Positions 7,379-16,212 of a stretch of DNA of 20,455 nucleotides are shown in pieces (position 1 is the stretch's first letter; the number at the start of each line of letters is the position of its first letter). The stretch is taken from the NCBI GenBank assembly GCA_964489735.1, contig CAZBAL010000028.1, forward strand, positions 1-20,455, written 5' to 3'. The translations under genes were made by a program, and so were the position numbers. Source of the DNA: Andreesenia sp964489735. GTDB taxonomy: Bacteria > Bacillota > Clostridia > Tissierellales > Gottschalkiaceae. The notes under the pieces were generated by a model. That model made no database searches and was not told where the DNA came from. It worked only from the letters and a program-made list of their open reading frames with translations.

Positions 7379-8686
7379 ATGAAATACTTAGGTCTTTTAG
7401 CAGGTAAAATTGCTTTAGTTTTCGGTAAAATATTAAGAAGAGGATCCAGTTTGCCTGGTCTTTTGGCAATAAAAATATCACCGGATATATTGAAAAAAAT
7501 AAAGTATCCTGAAGATATTATTGTAGTTACTGGGACAAACGGCAAGACTTCGACAGCTAATCTTTTAGCGGAGATATTGGAAAATGCAGGTAAAAAAGTT
7601 GTTCACAACACTAGAGGAGCTAATATGCTCAGTGGTCTTGTAACGGCTATAGTCGAAAAGACAGGATTTTCATTTAAGATGAAGGCAGACGTTCTTCTGC
7701 TGGAGGTGGATGAGTCTACAGTTCCGCTGTTCTTCAAATCGGTAGATGCAACTCAGCTAGTTGTTACGAATTTCTTCAGAGATCAGCTGGACAGACATGG
7801 CGAGATCGATGTTCTGATTAAAACTATTGCTGAATCGACTGATCCCAGTGTAAAGCTGGTCTTAAACGGTAATGATCCTTTCGTTTACAGCATGAGCGAA
7901 TACCTGCCAAATAATCCGGCAGTTTACTATGGAATGGAAAAAACTGAATATGGTGAAGATGGTGAAATGGAAGTCAGAGAGACAAAACTCTGTCCGAAAT
8001 GTGATAAGGAACTGAATTACAGCTATTATCACTACAGTCAGATAGGAAATTTCGGATGTGAATGCGGATTTAACACTCCTTCACTTAAATACACTGCAAC
8101 AGATTTGGATCTTAAGCTTAAGAGATTCAAAGTCAATGGAGAAGAGTACAGATCCAGATATGACAATATGTATTTCGTATTTAACACTCTAGGAGCAATC
8201 GCATCAGCAAAAGAGATGAATATAGATTATGAAACTATAAAGAAATCTGTTTTCGATTTTGAAATCGGTGAGGGCAGAATGGAGTCTGTGCAGATAGGTG
8301 AATACGACACGTATTTGAACCTAGTGAAAAATCCTGCAGGACTCAACCAGTCAATCAACTATATATTGAACCAGGAAGATGAAAAGTTTTCTGTATTCAT
8401 GTCACTTACGAATAAATATGCCGATGGTATTGATACATCATGGATATGGGATAGCCAATTTGAAAAGCTGGTTGATTCGGGACTGGATAAATTTATCTGC
8501 TCAGGAATGAGAGCCTATGATCTGGCTGTAAGACTGAAATATGCGGGAATTGATGAAGAAAAACTGATAGTTCTACCTGAAATAGAAGAGGCAGTGGATT
8601 ATCTTAAGAACAATGTGGAATCAAAGCCTTATCTGTTATCCAGCTATTCTTCACTTCAGCCGATCAGAAAGATAATAAAAGAGTAG
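7379..8686 (+). CDS. murT: Lipid II isoglutaminyl synthase, ligase subunit MurT
   Basis: Mur-ligase-like subunit that uses ATP to activate the alpha-carboxyl of D-Glu in lipid II for amidation with ammonia from GatD, at the inner face of the membrane. 435 residues, about the size of S. aureus MurT. The P-loop TGTNGKTST is at 51-59. A zinc-ribbon insert characteristic of MurT has Cys205, Cys208, Cys227 and Cys229. The C-terminal DUF1727 region has VKNPAGLNQ (316-324) and DGIDTSWIWD (349-358); an Asp in this region (Asp349 in S. aureus, as I recall) is reported to contribute to the active centre. Nothing is visibly missing. GGAG lies a few bases before ATG 7379. gatD follows after 95 bases. The partner is unusual (see gatD). 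Confidence 0.95.
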   Translation: MKYLGLLAGKIALVFGKILRRGSSLPGLLAIKISPDILKKIKYPEDIIVVTGTNGKTSTANLLAEILENAGKKVVHNTRGANMLSGLVTAIVEKTGFSFKMKADVLLLEVDESTVPLFFKSVDATQLVVTNFFRDQLDRHGEIDVLIKTIAESTDPSVKLVLNGNDPFVYSMSEYLPNNPAVYYGMEKTEYGEDGEMEVRETKLCPKCDKELNYSYYHYSQIGNFGCECGFNTPSLKYTATDLDLKLKRFKVNGEEYRSRYDNMYFVFNTLGAIASAKEMNIDYETIKKSVFDFEIGEGRMESVQIGEYDTYLNLVKNPAGLNQSINYILNQEDEKFSVFMSLTNKYADGIDTSWIWDSQFEKLVDSGLDKFICSGMRAYDLAVRLKYAGIDEEKLIVLPEIEEAVDYLKNNVESKPYLLSSYSSLQPIRKIIKE

Positions 8687-8705
8687 ACGAGTTTGAAAAT
8701 CCGGA

Positions 8706-8734
8706 TTCAGATGATTTTCAGCGATTATTATAAT
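8706..8734 (+). promoter_or_regulatory. Possible internal promoter before gatD
   Basis: TTCAGA (8706-8711) and TATAAT (8729-8734) are 17 bases apart in the 95-base murT-gatD spacer. The -10 is perfect but the -35 weak. It could let gatD and mutS be expressed without murT. Confidence 0.35.
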
Positions 8735-8781
8735 GGCAATAGCAATGATTATAGCAATATTGTATAGAAAGGAATAACCTT

Positions 8782-9510
8782 ATGGAACTTAAATTAGCAT
8801 GGCTCTATCCTGATTTAATGGAGCTGTTTGGAGATAGTGGCAATATAAATATACTGGAGTACAGATGCAGAGAAATAGGAATAGATCTGATAGTAGACAG
8901 ACTTTCGGTTGGAGATGATTTCAACCTGGACAGATATGATATGGTATTCATGGGCGGAGCTTCCGATAGAGAGCTGAGACTTTTCTATGACGATCTCATG
9001 TCAAAAAGAGAAGAAATCATAATGTCCATAGAGAAGAATAAAGTGTTTCTGATGATTTCAACTGGCTACCAGATATTAGGCCAGTACTATAAAGATGATG
9101 AAGGCAATAAACTTGATGGAGTAGGCGCATTTAACTACTATACGGAGACGGATCCTGATAAGGAGCATATAGCAGGTTATCTTGTGACTGAAACTGAGAT
9201 TGACGGTCAGGAATTAAAGCTTGCAGGATTTGAAAATCATGCGGGAAGAACTTTCAGAATACTGAATCCTCTTGGAAAAGTCCTGAACGGAGTAGGAAAC
9301 AATGAGAAGGATAAATCAGATGGTATCTTGTATAAAAATCTTATAGGAACTTATATGTCCGGACCGCTTCTAGCTAGAAATCCGGAACTTACAGATATAA
9401 TAATAAAGAGAATGTGCGATCAGAGAGGGTATTCAGTTAATTTCCCAGTCTCGATCAACAGATATGAAGACAAAGCGAAAAAACAGGTTATAGAGGAATT
9501 TGAAAAATAG
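8782..9510 (+). CDS. gatD: GatD-family protein, MurT partner, with substituted glutaminase catalytic residues
   Basis: 242 residues, the length of S. aureus GatD, and alignable along its whole length: GDSGNI (17-22), MGGASDRE (57-64), GYQILGQYY (95-103), GFENHAGRT (149-157) and NLIGTYMSGPLL (186-197). GatD normally hydrolyses glutamine and passes ammonia to MurT. In S. aureus the nucleophile is Cys94 in ICGGYQ and the base is His189 in GTYLHGP. Here the same places read ISTGYQ (Ser93, codon tca) and GTYMSGP (Ser193, codon tcc), and the glutamine-binding Arg128 position reads His129. The fold is probably kept while Cys-based glutaminase activity is lost (inference). AAAGGA precedes ATG 8782. 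The gene has no frameshift and lies between murT and mutS. Confidence 0.9.
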   Translation: MELKLAWLYPDLMELFGDSGNINILEYRCREIGIDLIVDRLSVGDDFNLDRYDMVFMGGASDRELRLFYDDLMSKREEIIMSIEKNKVFLMISTGYQILGQYYKDDEGNKLDGVGAFNYYTETDPDKEHIAGYLVTETEIDGQELKLAGFENHAGRTFRILNPLGKVLNGVGNNEKDKSDGILYKNLIGTYMSGPLLARNPELTDIIIKRMCDQRGYSVNFPVSINRYEDKAKKQVIEEFEK

Positions 9511-9564
9511 TTTTTAGAGATTATAAAGGTAAAAAGAATTGAAAGAATTGAAGAGGGTGATTTT

Positions 9565-12330
9565 TTGGCAAAATTAACACCTATGATGCAGCAGTATATG
9601 GATATCAAAGAAAAGCACCGGGACTGCATACTGTTTTTCCGTCTCGGTGATTTTTATGAGATGTTTTTTGACGATGCGCTTATAGCATCTAAAGAACTTG
9701 AAATTGCACTTACTGCCAGAGACTGCGGTCTTCCTGAAAAAGCTCCTATGTGCGGTGTACCGTACCATTCAGCTGATTCATATATAGCAAAGCTTATAGA
9801 AAAGTCATTCAAAGTAGCGATATGTGAACAGGTGGAAGATCCGTCAGAAGCAGTTGGAATAGTAAAAAGAGATGTCGTTAAGATAATCACTTCGGGTACT
9901 AAGACAGATCCGAAAATGCTCGATGATAAATCGAACAACTATCTCTGTACTGTCTATTTTGACGAGTCAAATGGCAGAATAAACAGAGCGGGAATTTCAT
10001 ATGCAGACATAACTACAGGCGAGATATATTCAACGGAACTTGAGATCAAAGAAGATAAGGATCTTGTGAAGATAGTAGATGAACTTGGAAAGATTATGCC
10101 GGGAGAACTTTTGATAAATATTGATATTCTGTCAGGAGAGTACAGGGAGCTGTTCTTGAGATTTGAAAATGTCATAAATGTACTGGACTCATGGTATTTT
10201 GAGAGGGATCTGTCAGAGAACAATCTTAAGAACCAGTTCAAGACGGATTCACTTTCAGGAATCGGAATTTATGGTGATTATGCAGGAATGTACTCAACAG
10301 GAGCGCTTCTTGAATATCTTAATGAAACTCAGAAAACACATCTGGATAATATAAGGAATCTCAAAATCTATTCGATAGAGAACTTCATGGTTATGGATAT
10401 AAACACCAGAAGAAATCTTGAGCTTCTGGAGTCCATAAGAGGAAATAAGAAAAAGGGAAGTCTGCTCTCGGTACTTGATTACACTCACACTTCCATGGGT
10501 GGAAGACTTATCAAAAGATGGATAGAAGAGCCGCTTCTTGACAAATCGGAAATTGAAGAAAGACATAATATAATTGAGGACCTTTTCAGTGATATCATTT
10601 TAATGGACAAGATTTCAGATGAACTGAAAAATATTTATGATATTGAAAGACTTATAGGTAGAGTGGTTCAGGGCAGTTCAAATGGAAGAGTTCTGATTTC
10701 AATTAAGAATTCAGTTGCAGTTCTTCCGGGACTTAAACAGCTTCTATCAGAGTCAGACTCGGATAATCTTAAAAAGATCGCTGAGCAGATAGACACTCTG
10801 GAAGATGTATATGATCTTATAGACGAGAGCATAGAAGATGACTGTCCGATTGGTGTTAAAGAGGGAAAACTGATAAAAGAGGATTATTCCGAGGAACTGA
10901 AAGAACTCAGAAATATTTCAAGAAACGGGAAACTCTATCTTCTTGAGATAGAGGAGAAAGAAAGAGAAAAGACCGGGATAAAGAATCTTAAAATCTCATA
11001 TAATAAAGTGTTCGGTTACTATATTGAAGTGACCAAATCGAATATAGATAGAGTACCGGACAGATATATAAGAAAACAGACACTTGCTAATTCAGAGAGA
11101 TATATTGTAGATGAACTGAAAGAAGTGGAAAATAAAATACTGAACTCCAGAGACAGAATGATAGACCTTGAATATGAACTTTTCAATCAGGTCAGAGAGA
11201 AAGTCAAGGAGCAGGTTGAAAGAGTACAGACAGTAGCGAAGATAATAGCTTCACTCGATGTTCTTCTCTCGTTTACAAAAGCCGCATATTTCAACAACTA
11301 TGTGAGACCGGTGATTGTAGAACCGAATACAGATGCTAGAGTTGATGCTGAACATTCAGAGAGTGAAATAGTTAAAGAAAAATATGGTCCTATAGACATA
11401 AGAGATGGTCGCCATCCGGTAGTTGAAAAGATGATAGATGACGGTGCGTTCGTATCGAATGATACCTATCTCGATACAGAGGACAGCAGACTCGATATTA
11501 TTACAGGACCTAATATGTCAGGAAAGTCCACTTATATGAGACAGGTTGCACTTATAACTCTTATGGCTCAGATAGGTTCATACGTACCGGCTTCATATGC
11601 GAAAGTCTCACTGGTAGATAAGATATTTACGAGAATAGGAGCAACAGATGATCTCTCAGAAGGGCAGAGTACTTTCATGGTTGAGATGACGGAAGTTGCG
11701 AATATACTGAACAACGCAACAGAAAAGAGCCTTATAATACTCGATGAAATAGGCAGAGGAACGAGCACTTATGATGGACTGAGCATTGCATGGGCAGTAA
11801 TCGAGTATATAGCCAGCAAAGACAGAATAGGGGCTAAAACCCTGTTTGCTACACACTATCATGAGCTTACCGAACTTGAAAACAAGGTTTCAGGAATTAA
11901 AAACTACAGAATTTCGGTAGAAGAAAAAGCAGGATCAGGTATCGTATTCTTAAGAAAGATCGAAAGAGGCGGAGCGAACAGATCGTATGGAATTGAAGTT
12001 GCAAAGCTTGCGGGAATTTCTACAGAAGTTACCGACAGAGCATATGAGATACTTGAAAAACTTGAAGAAGAGGATATAAACCGACCTCAGCCATCCCAGA
12101 TATCACTTTTTGGAGATGAAAATCAGATGGTCAGCGAGCCTTCAGATAAGCCTGCATCAGGAAAGAGCAGAGCAATAGAGGCTAAAGAAAGCTGGGGAAA
12201 TAAAGAAGATGCCGAGAAGTTTGAAAAGCTCAAATCAGTAGAAAAAGAGCTCAAAGAGATAGATATAATAAATATGACACCACTTGATGCTATGAATATT
12301 CTTTATAAATTAACGGGAATGGTGGACTAA
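9565..12330 (+). CDS. mutS: DNA mismatch repair protein MutS
   Basis: Recognises mismatches and small loops and recruits MutL, using ATP. 921 residues, somewhat longer than E. coli MutS (853). The mismatch-wedge motif FYE is at 30-32 in RLGDFYEMFF. The ATPase has Walker A TGPNMSGKST (647-656), Walker B LIILDEIGRGTST (723-735) and ATHYHEL downstream. QISLF at 845-849 matches a beta-clamp-binding peptide, followed by a charged linker and a C-terminal helix-rich tail. The start is TTG at 9565, supported by GAGGGTGA (9553-9560) and by the family N-terminus KLTPMMQQYMDIK; no ATG lies nearer the family start. It begins 54 bases after gatD and ends in a hairpin. mutL lies downstream but is separated by an inverted gene. 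Confidence 0.98.
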   Translation: MAKLTPMMQQYMDIKEKHRDCILFFRLGDFYEMFFDDALIASKELEIALTARDCGLPEKAPMCGVPYHSADSYIAKLIEKSFKVAICEQVEDPSEAVGIVKRDVVKIITSGTKTDPKMLDDKSNNYLCTVYFDESNGRINRAGISYADITTGEIYSTELEIKEDKDLVKIVDELGKIMPGELLINIDILSGEYRELFLRFENVINVLDSWYFERDLSENNLKNQFKTDSLSGIGIYGDYAGMYSTGALLEYLNETQKTHLDNIRNLKIYSIENFMVMDINTRRNLELLESIRGNKKKGSLLSVLDYTHTSMGGRLIKRWIEEPLLDKSEIEERHNIIEDLFSDIILMDKISDELKNIYDIERLIGRVVQGSSNGRVLISIKNSVAVLPGLKQLLSESDSDNLKKIAEQIDTLEDVYDLIDESIEDDCPIGVKEGKLIKEDYSEELKELRNISRNGKLYLLEIEEKEREKTGIKNLKISYNKVFGYYIEVTKSNIDRVPDRYIRKQTLANSERYIVDELKEVENKILNSRDRMIDLEYELFNQVREKVKEQVERVQTVAKIIASLDVLLSFTKAAYFNNYVRPVIVEPNTDARVDAEHSESEIVKEKYGPIDIRDGRHPVVEKMIDDGAFVSNDTYLDTEDSRLDIITGPNMSGKSTYMRQVALITLMAQIGSYVPASYAKVSLVDKIFTRIGATDDLSEGQSTFMVEMTEVANILNNATEKSLIILDEIGRGTSTYDGLSIAWAVIEYIASKDRIGAKTLFATHYHELTELENKVSGIKNYRISVEEKAGSGIVFLRKIERGGANRSYGIEVAKLAGISTEVTDRAYEILEKLEEEDINRPQPSQISLFGDENQMVSEPSDKPASGKSRAIEAKESWGNKEDAEKFEKLKSVEKELKEIDIINMTPLDAMNILYKLTGMVD

Positions 12331-12335
12331 GATTA

Positions 12336-12368
12336 AAACCCCTGACGGATTTGTCAGGGGTTTATATA
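12336..12368. terminator. Terminator between mutS and the convergent membrane protein gene
   Basis: Perfect 11-bp stem AAACCCCTGAC/GTCAGGGGTTT (12336-12346 with 12353-12363) and a 6-base loop. The T content after the stem is modest on the plus side; the minus side reads TTTT at once, so it may serve both convergent genes. Confidence 0.8.
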
Positions 12369-12407
12369 TGGTTTTTATAAGATTTTAAGATTTCGTCTTA
12401 AGGCTGA

Positions 12408-13004
12408 TTAAGGCTGAGTATCTGCTTCTGATGTAAGCTCCATAAGATGTGCGTTTATCGTTTGATAGTGTTTCAGAATATTCTGTGCACTTTCCACCAT
12501 CTCCATATGCTTACCTACATCTTCACTTTTGAAAGTATCCTTCGAATTTGCAGCTATCTTGTCAACTTCGACAGATATCTTTTCAGCTTCATCTGCTATC
12601 TCCTTAGTATTCGGCCCAGGTTTTTCATTCTTGAACTTATTCGATGCTTCCTGCATATCGGCTACAGCTTCATCGTGCCTTTCGATCCACTCAGGATTTT
12701 CAGGATCCGGATTCTGAATAACTGCAGTGTACTCATTTGTAGCAACTGTCATATCGTTCAGCGGCTCAGTTATATTATTGAAATAGATAATATCTCCGGT
12801 CTTCATCTTTCCACCAGTAAGATCTTTCACAGCCAGATTTGCAGATAGTACAACTCCTACAATTCCTAATAAAATTGAAACTATTATTATAATAACCGAA
12901 ACATTTTTAGGTTTCTTTTTTACTGCCGCTACTATGAGAAGTATTATACCGACTATGAAACCTATACCAGCGATGAACGGCAGTCCATAAACTAATCTTT
13001 CCAT
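12408..13004 (-). CDS. Membrane protein with two N-terminal helices and a helical extracytoplasmic or cytoplasmic domain, unknown
   Basis: 198 residues, not recognised. Two hydrophobic helices (about 6-28 and 36-56) are joined by a short basic loop (KKKPKN). The remaining ~140 residues are polar and acidic, predicted mainly helical, with several heptad-like stretches (EIADEAEKISVEVDKIAANS), so a coiled-coil or helical-bundle domain is plausible. By the positive-inside rule the basic loop would be cytoplasmic, placing both termini outside. ATG 13004 is chosen because AAAAGGGG ends 9 bases before it; an ATG at 13013 directly touches that ribosome site. The gene is inverted between mutS and mutL, with its own promoter candidate. 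Function unknown. Confidence 0.72.
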   Translation of the reverse strand: MERLVYGLPFIAGIGFIVGIILLIVAAVKKKPKNVSVIIIIVSILLGIVGVVLSANLAVKDLTGGKMKTGDIIYFNNITEPLNDMTVATNEYTAVIQNPDPENPEWIERHDEAVADMQEASNKFKNEKPGPNTKEIADEAEKISVEVDKIAANSKDTFKSEDVGKHMEMVESAQNILKHYQTINAHLMELTSEADTQP

Positions 13005-13059
13005 TTTCTTCATCCCCTTTTAAATAATATTGTATGTAATATATTCTATAAAATATATC

Positions 13060-13088
13060 ATTAAATATAGTACCCGATAAAATATCAA
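13060..13088 (-). promoter_or_regulatory. Probable promoter of the inverted membrane protein gene
   Basis: On the minus strand TTGATA (13083-13088) and TTTAAT (13060-13065), each one mismatch from consensus, are 17 bases apart, about 50 bases before ATG 13004. Confidence 0.5.
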
Positions 13089-13174
13089 ATAATCACAAAT
13101 AGAAAAGATGTATACCCTAGGTAACCACAGCGGTTTAGTAATAGAATAGGCTTGTAGTTATTGATTTCACAATG

Positions 13175-13183
13175 TGTTATAAT
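13175..13183 (+). promoter_or_regulatory. Extended -10 promoter of the mutL operon
   Basis: TGTTATAAT combines the TG extension with a perfect -10 (13178-13183); no good -35 is seen at 17 bases. It lies about 60 bases before the mutL ATG. Confidence 0.6.
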
Positions 13184-13243
13184 TGTACTAGACACAAGGA
13201 CATAGAGAAATTAATATGATCTAAGCGATAAGGAATGATATAA

Positions 13244-15168
13244 ATGGCAAAGATAAAAATCTTGGATGACAAGACAATTAACAAAATTGCAGCAGGTGAA
13301 GTTGTTGAAAGACCGGTTTCAGTAGTTAAAGAACTGGTTGAAAATTCAATAGATGCCTATTCGACAATTATCACCATAGAGATTAAAAAAGGCGGTACAT
13401 CATATATAAGAATTACAGACAACGGGCTAGGAATAGACAAGTCGGATATTCAGAATGCATTTTTAAGACATTCCACAAGCAAGATTTCAAAAGTTGAAGA
13501 TTTAGGAAATATCCTGACTCTCGGTTTTAGAGGAGAAGCACTCGCAAGTATTGCAGCAGTTTCCAGAGTCGAAATCATATCTAAAACCAGAATAGCTGAG
13601 ATGGGACAGAAACTCATACTCCACGGTGGAGAAGTGCGTGAAAATCAGGAAATAGGAACGACAAACGGAACGACTATAATAATAAGAGATCTTTTCTTCA
13701 ATGTTCCCGTAAGAAAAGGCTTCCTGAAATCAGAAGTTGCAGAAGCATCCGCTATAAATGATTTTGTCTATAAACTTGCGATCAGCAATCCACAGATATC
13801 ATTTACATATATCAAAGATGGAAAGACTGAACTCAAAACACCTGGAAGAGGAAAGCTGGATGAGACAATCTACTCAGTAATGGGGAAAGATTTTATAGAA
13901 TCCACTTTTGAGATCAACTATGAGGAAAAAGGTATAAAAATAGATGGATATATTTCCAATCTGAAGTATTTCAGAGGGAATAGAGCAAATCAGTTCGTAT
14001 TCATAAACGGAAGAACGATAAAGAGCGAACTCGTATCAAAAGCGGTTGAAGAGATTTACAGAGAAAAGATGCCGATAGGGAAGTTTCCGATATTCATACT
14101 CTTCATAGAGCTTGACCCTGCACTTACAGATGTCAATATGCACCCATCGAAGATGGAAGTCAAGTTTAAAAACGAAAGAGAAGTTGAAAAAGCAATAAAA
14201 CTTGCAGTAGCGGAAAAACTTCATAGCGAAAATCTGATTCCAAAAGTGAATCTATTTGAAAACTACCTTAGAGACAGAGCAAAAGATGAAGATAAGAAGA
14301 CAAAGAAGGAAGAAAAATACGAAGAGATACCAGTATTTGAATATCTTGAAGAGAATAAAAAAAGTCTTGAAACTAGCCTTGAAACCAAATCAGGTGCAAG
14401 TGACAAACATCCTGAAAATCAGAAGTATGGCAGGAAGATGATNNNNNNNNNNNNNNNNNNNNNNNNNNNNNNNNNNNNNNNNNNNNNNNNNNNNNNNNNN
14501 NNNNNNNNNNNNNNNNNNNNNNNNNNNNNNNNNNNNNNNNNNATAGAGGTTCATACGATAAAGCTAAGAATATCAGTGACAATATTATGGTCGTAGGGGT
14601 AATATTCAACACATATATCTTATGTGAAGACAGGATAAATGATGAATTCCTTATGATTGACCAGCACGCAGCTCATGAGAGAATACTCTATGAAGAACTG
14701 AAGGAGAAGTACAGAAACAGAGAGATCTACACTCAGGAAGTAATAGGTTCAAAACCTATAGAGCTAAGCTTAAACGATATGACAAAGCTTGAGAACAACA
14801 GAGAAGTACTGAGTGCACTAGGCTTCACTTATGAGGAATTCGGTGAGAACACAGTCAGAATGAGAAGCATACCTATGATATTCGGAAAGCCCGACTCAGA
14901 ACATCTCTTCCTGGATATACTGGATGCACTGGATATTGAAGGAGAAAGTTCTAAGAGCATATATGACAGTAAACTGGATAAAATCATGAAACAGGCTTGT
15001 ACAGCCGCTATAAAAGGCGGGGACAGAATAGCCAATATCGAAATCAGAGCACTTATAGACAGACTGTTCAAATCGGAAAATCCTTATACATGCCCGCACG
15101 GCAGACCGATAACACTCAGAACCAGCAGAAAAGATATAGAAAAGAATTTCAGCAGAATTCAGAATTAG
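13244..15168 (+). CDS. mutL: DNA mismatch repair protein MutL, interrupted by an assembly gap
   Basis: Couples MutS mismatch recognition to strand removal. The N-terminal GHKL ATPase has KELVENSIDA (29-38), DNGLGI (59-64) and GFRGEAL (94-100). After about 399 residues a run of 100 N falls in the charged, poorly conserved linker. Past the gap the reading frame is open from 14545 and encodes the C-terminal domain: GVIFNTYIL, the metal-dependent endonuclease motif DQHAAHERILYE (DQHAxxExxxxE), a conserved Cys in ACTAAIK, and CPHGRP. So this is the nicking type of MutL found in bacteria without MutH. About 606 residues are visible. The apparent frame change across the N-run is explained by an arbitrary gap length, so I treat it as one intact gene. 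ATG 13244 fits the family start. miaA follows. Confidence 0.95.
14443..14542. other. Assembly gap (100 N) within the mutL linker
   Basis: Exactly 100 unknown bases, a customary placeholder length. For the two halves of mutL to share one frame, the true missing length must leave remainder 2 on division by 3; 100 leaves 1. The real gap is therefore not 100 bases if the gene is intact. Confidence 0.97.
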
Positions 15169-15228
15169 TTGTGGTAAGCCAATCAGTTTTTTGGTAATAT
15201 GCATAGTAGTGAATTAGAGGTGAAAAGC

Positions 15229-16173
15229 TTGGAAAGAAAAAAACTAATCTTAATAGTTGGACCCACAGCAGTTGGAAAGACCGACCTTTCCATAAAGCTC
15301 GCAAAAGAGCTGAACGGAGAAATATTTTCAGTCGATTCCATGCAGATATATAAGGATATGGATATAGGAACAGCAAAAATAGAGGAGTCCGAGATGGAGG
15401 GCATTCCTCACTATATGATAGACATAGTAAATCCCGATGAAGAGTTTTCTGTTTCAGATTTCAGAGAACTGGTATATAAGTACATCGATGAGATATCTTC
15501 AAAAGGAAAAGTTCCAATAGGAGTAGGAGGCACAGGACTCTATGTAAACTCATTGGTTTATCAGCTTAATTTTGCAGAAGCCGAAAGTGATGAAAAGATA
15601 AGAGATAAATACACAGAGCTTGCAGAAGAACATGGAAATCAGTATATAATGGACAAGTTAAAAGAAATAGATCCTGAATCGGCTGAAAGGCTAAACTTAA
15701 ATGATACAAAAAGGATAATCAGAGCCATAGAGATCTATGAAATGACCGGAAAGAAGATGTCCGAAAACTACAGCAATTTCAGAAAAGAGAATGATGACTT
15801 TGAATTAGTCATAATAGGACTTAACAGAGATAGACAGAAACTGTATGAGAGAATAAACTTAAGAGTCGATATCATGATGGAAAATGGGCTTGTAGATGAA
15901 GTCAGAGATCTTTTAGAAAGAGGATTTACAAAAGACATGACCTCGATGAAAGCTATAGGATATAAAGAAGTCATAGAATATATCGAAGGGAATATGGATT
16001 ATGATGAGATGGTGGAAATCCTGAAAAGAAATTCCAGAAGATTTGCCAAAAGACAGCTCACATGGTTCAGAAGAGATAAGAGAATAAAATGGTTCGATTA
16101 TGATGAGTATGAAAATAGCGAAGAGATGTACAGTGACATACTTGAAACTATAAAAAATGAGATAGATGTTTAA
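15229..16173 (+). CDS. miaA: tRNA dimethylallyltransferase MiaA
   Basis: Adds a dimethylallyl group to A37 of tRNAs that read UNN codons. 314 residues, the normal size. P-loop GPTAVGKT at 11-18, then DSMQIYKDMDIGTAK (36-50), GGTGLY, and the C-terminal RQLTWFRRD-type signature. I chose the TTG at 15229 because GAGGTGA (15216-15222) is properly spaced and MiaA normally begins just before its P-loop; the in-frame ATG at 15199 has no ribosome site and would add ten unusual residues. It follows mutL by 60 bases and precedes the ynbB-like gene by 39, so the genes are probably one operon. The mutL-miaA order is common in Firmicutes; hfq, often next to miaA, is absent here. Confidence 0.97.
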   Translation: MERKKLILIVGPTAVGKTDLSIKLAKELNGEIFSVDSMQIYKDMDIGTAKIEESEMEGIPHYMIDIVNPDEEFSVSDFRELVYKYIDEISSKGKVPIGVGGTGLYVNSLVYQLNFAEAESDEKIRDKYTELAEEHGNQYIMDKLKEIDPESAERLNLNDTKRIIRAIEIYEMTGKKMSENYSNFRKENDDFELVIIGLNRDRQKLYERINLRVDIMMENGLVDEVRDLLERGFTKDMTSMKAIGYKEVIEYIEGNMDYDEMVEILKRNSRRFAKRQLTWFRRDKRIKWFDYDEYENSEEMYSDILETIKNEIDV

Positions 16174-16212
16174 ATAGACTAAAAGAGGATAAATATAACA
16201 GGAGGTAGTATT

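Noticed and set aside
9154..9170. Alternative Cys nucleophile for GatD elsewhere in the protein
   Set aside because: The only Cys residues are Cys29 and Cys212, neither in a nucleophile-elbow context, so none can replace Cys94 by sequence.
12447..12848. 133-codon open frame on the plus strand opposite the unknown membrane protein gene
   Set aside because: It is antisense to a frame with a good ribosome site, two clean membrane helices and sensible composition; its own product is Cys/Phe/Ile-rich with no start signal.
14443..14612. Frameshifted or pseudogene mutL
   Set aside because: The frame change is located exactly at the N-run, both domains have intact motifs and the frame is open on both sides, so gap length is the simpler explanation.
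15199..15228. Upstream ATG for miaA
   Set aside because: No ribosome site before it, and the extra residues are not typical of MiaA; TTG 15229 has GAGGTGA.
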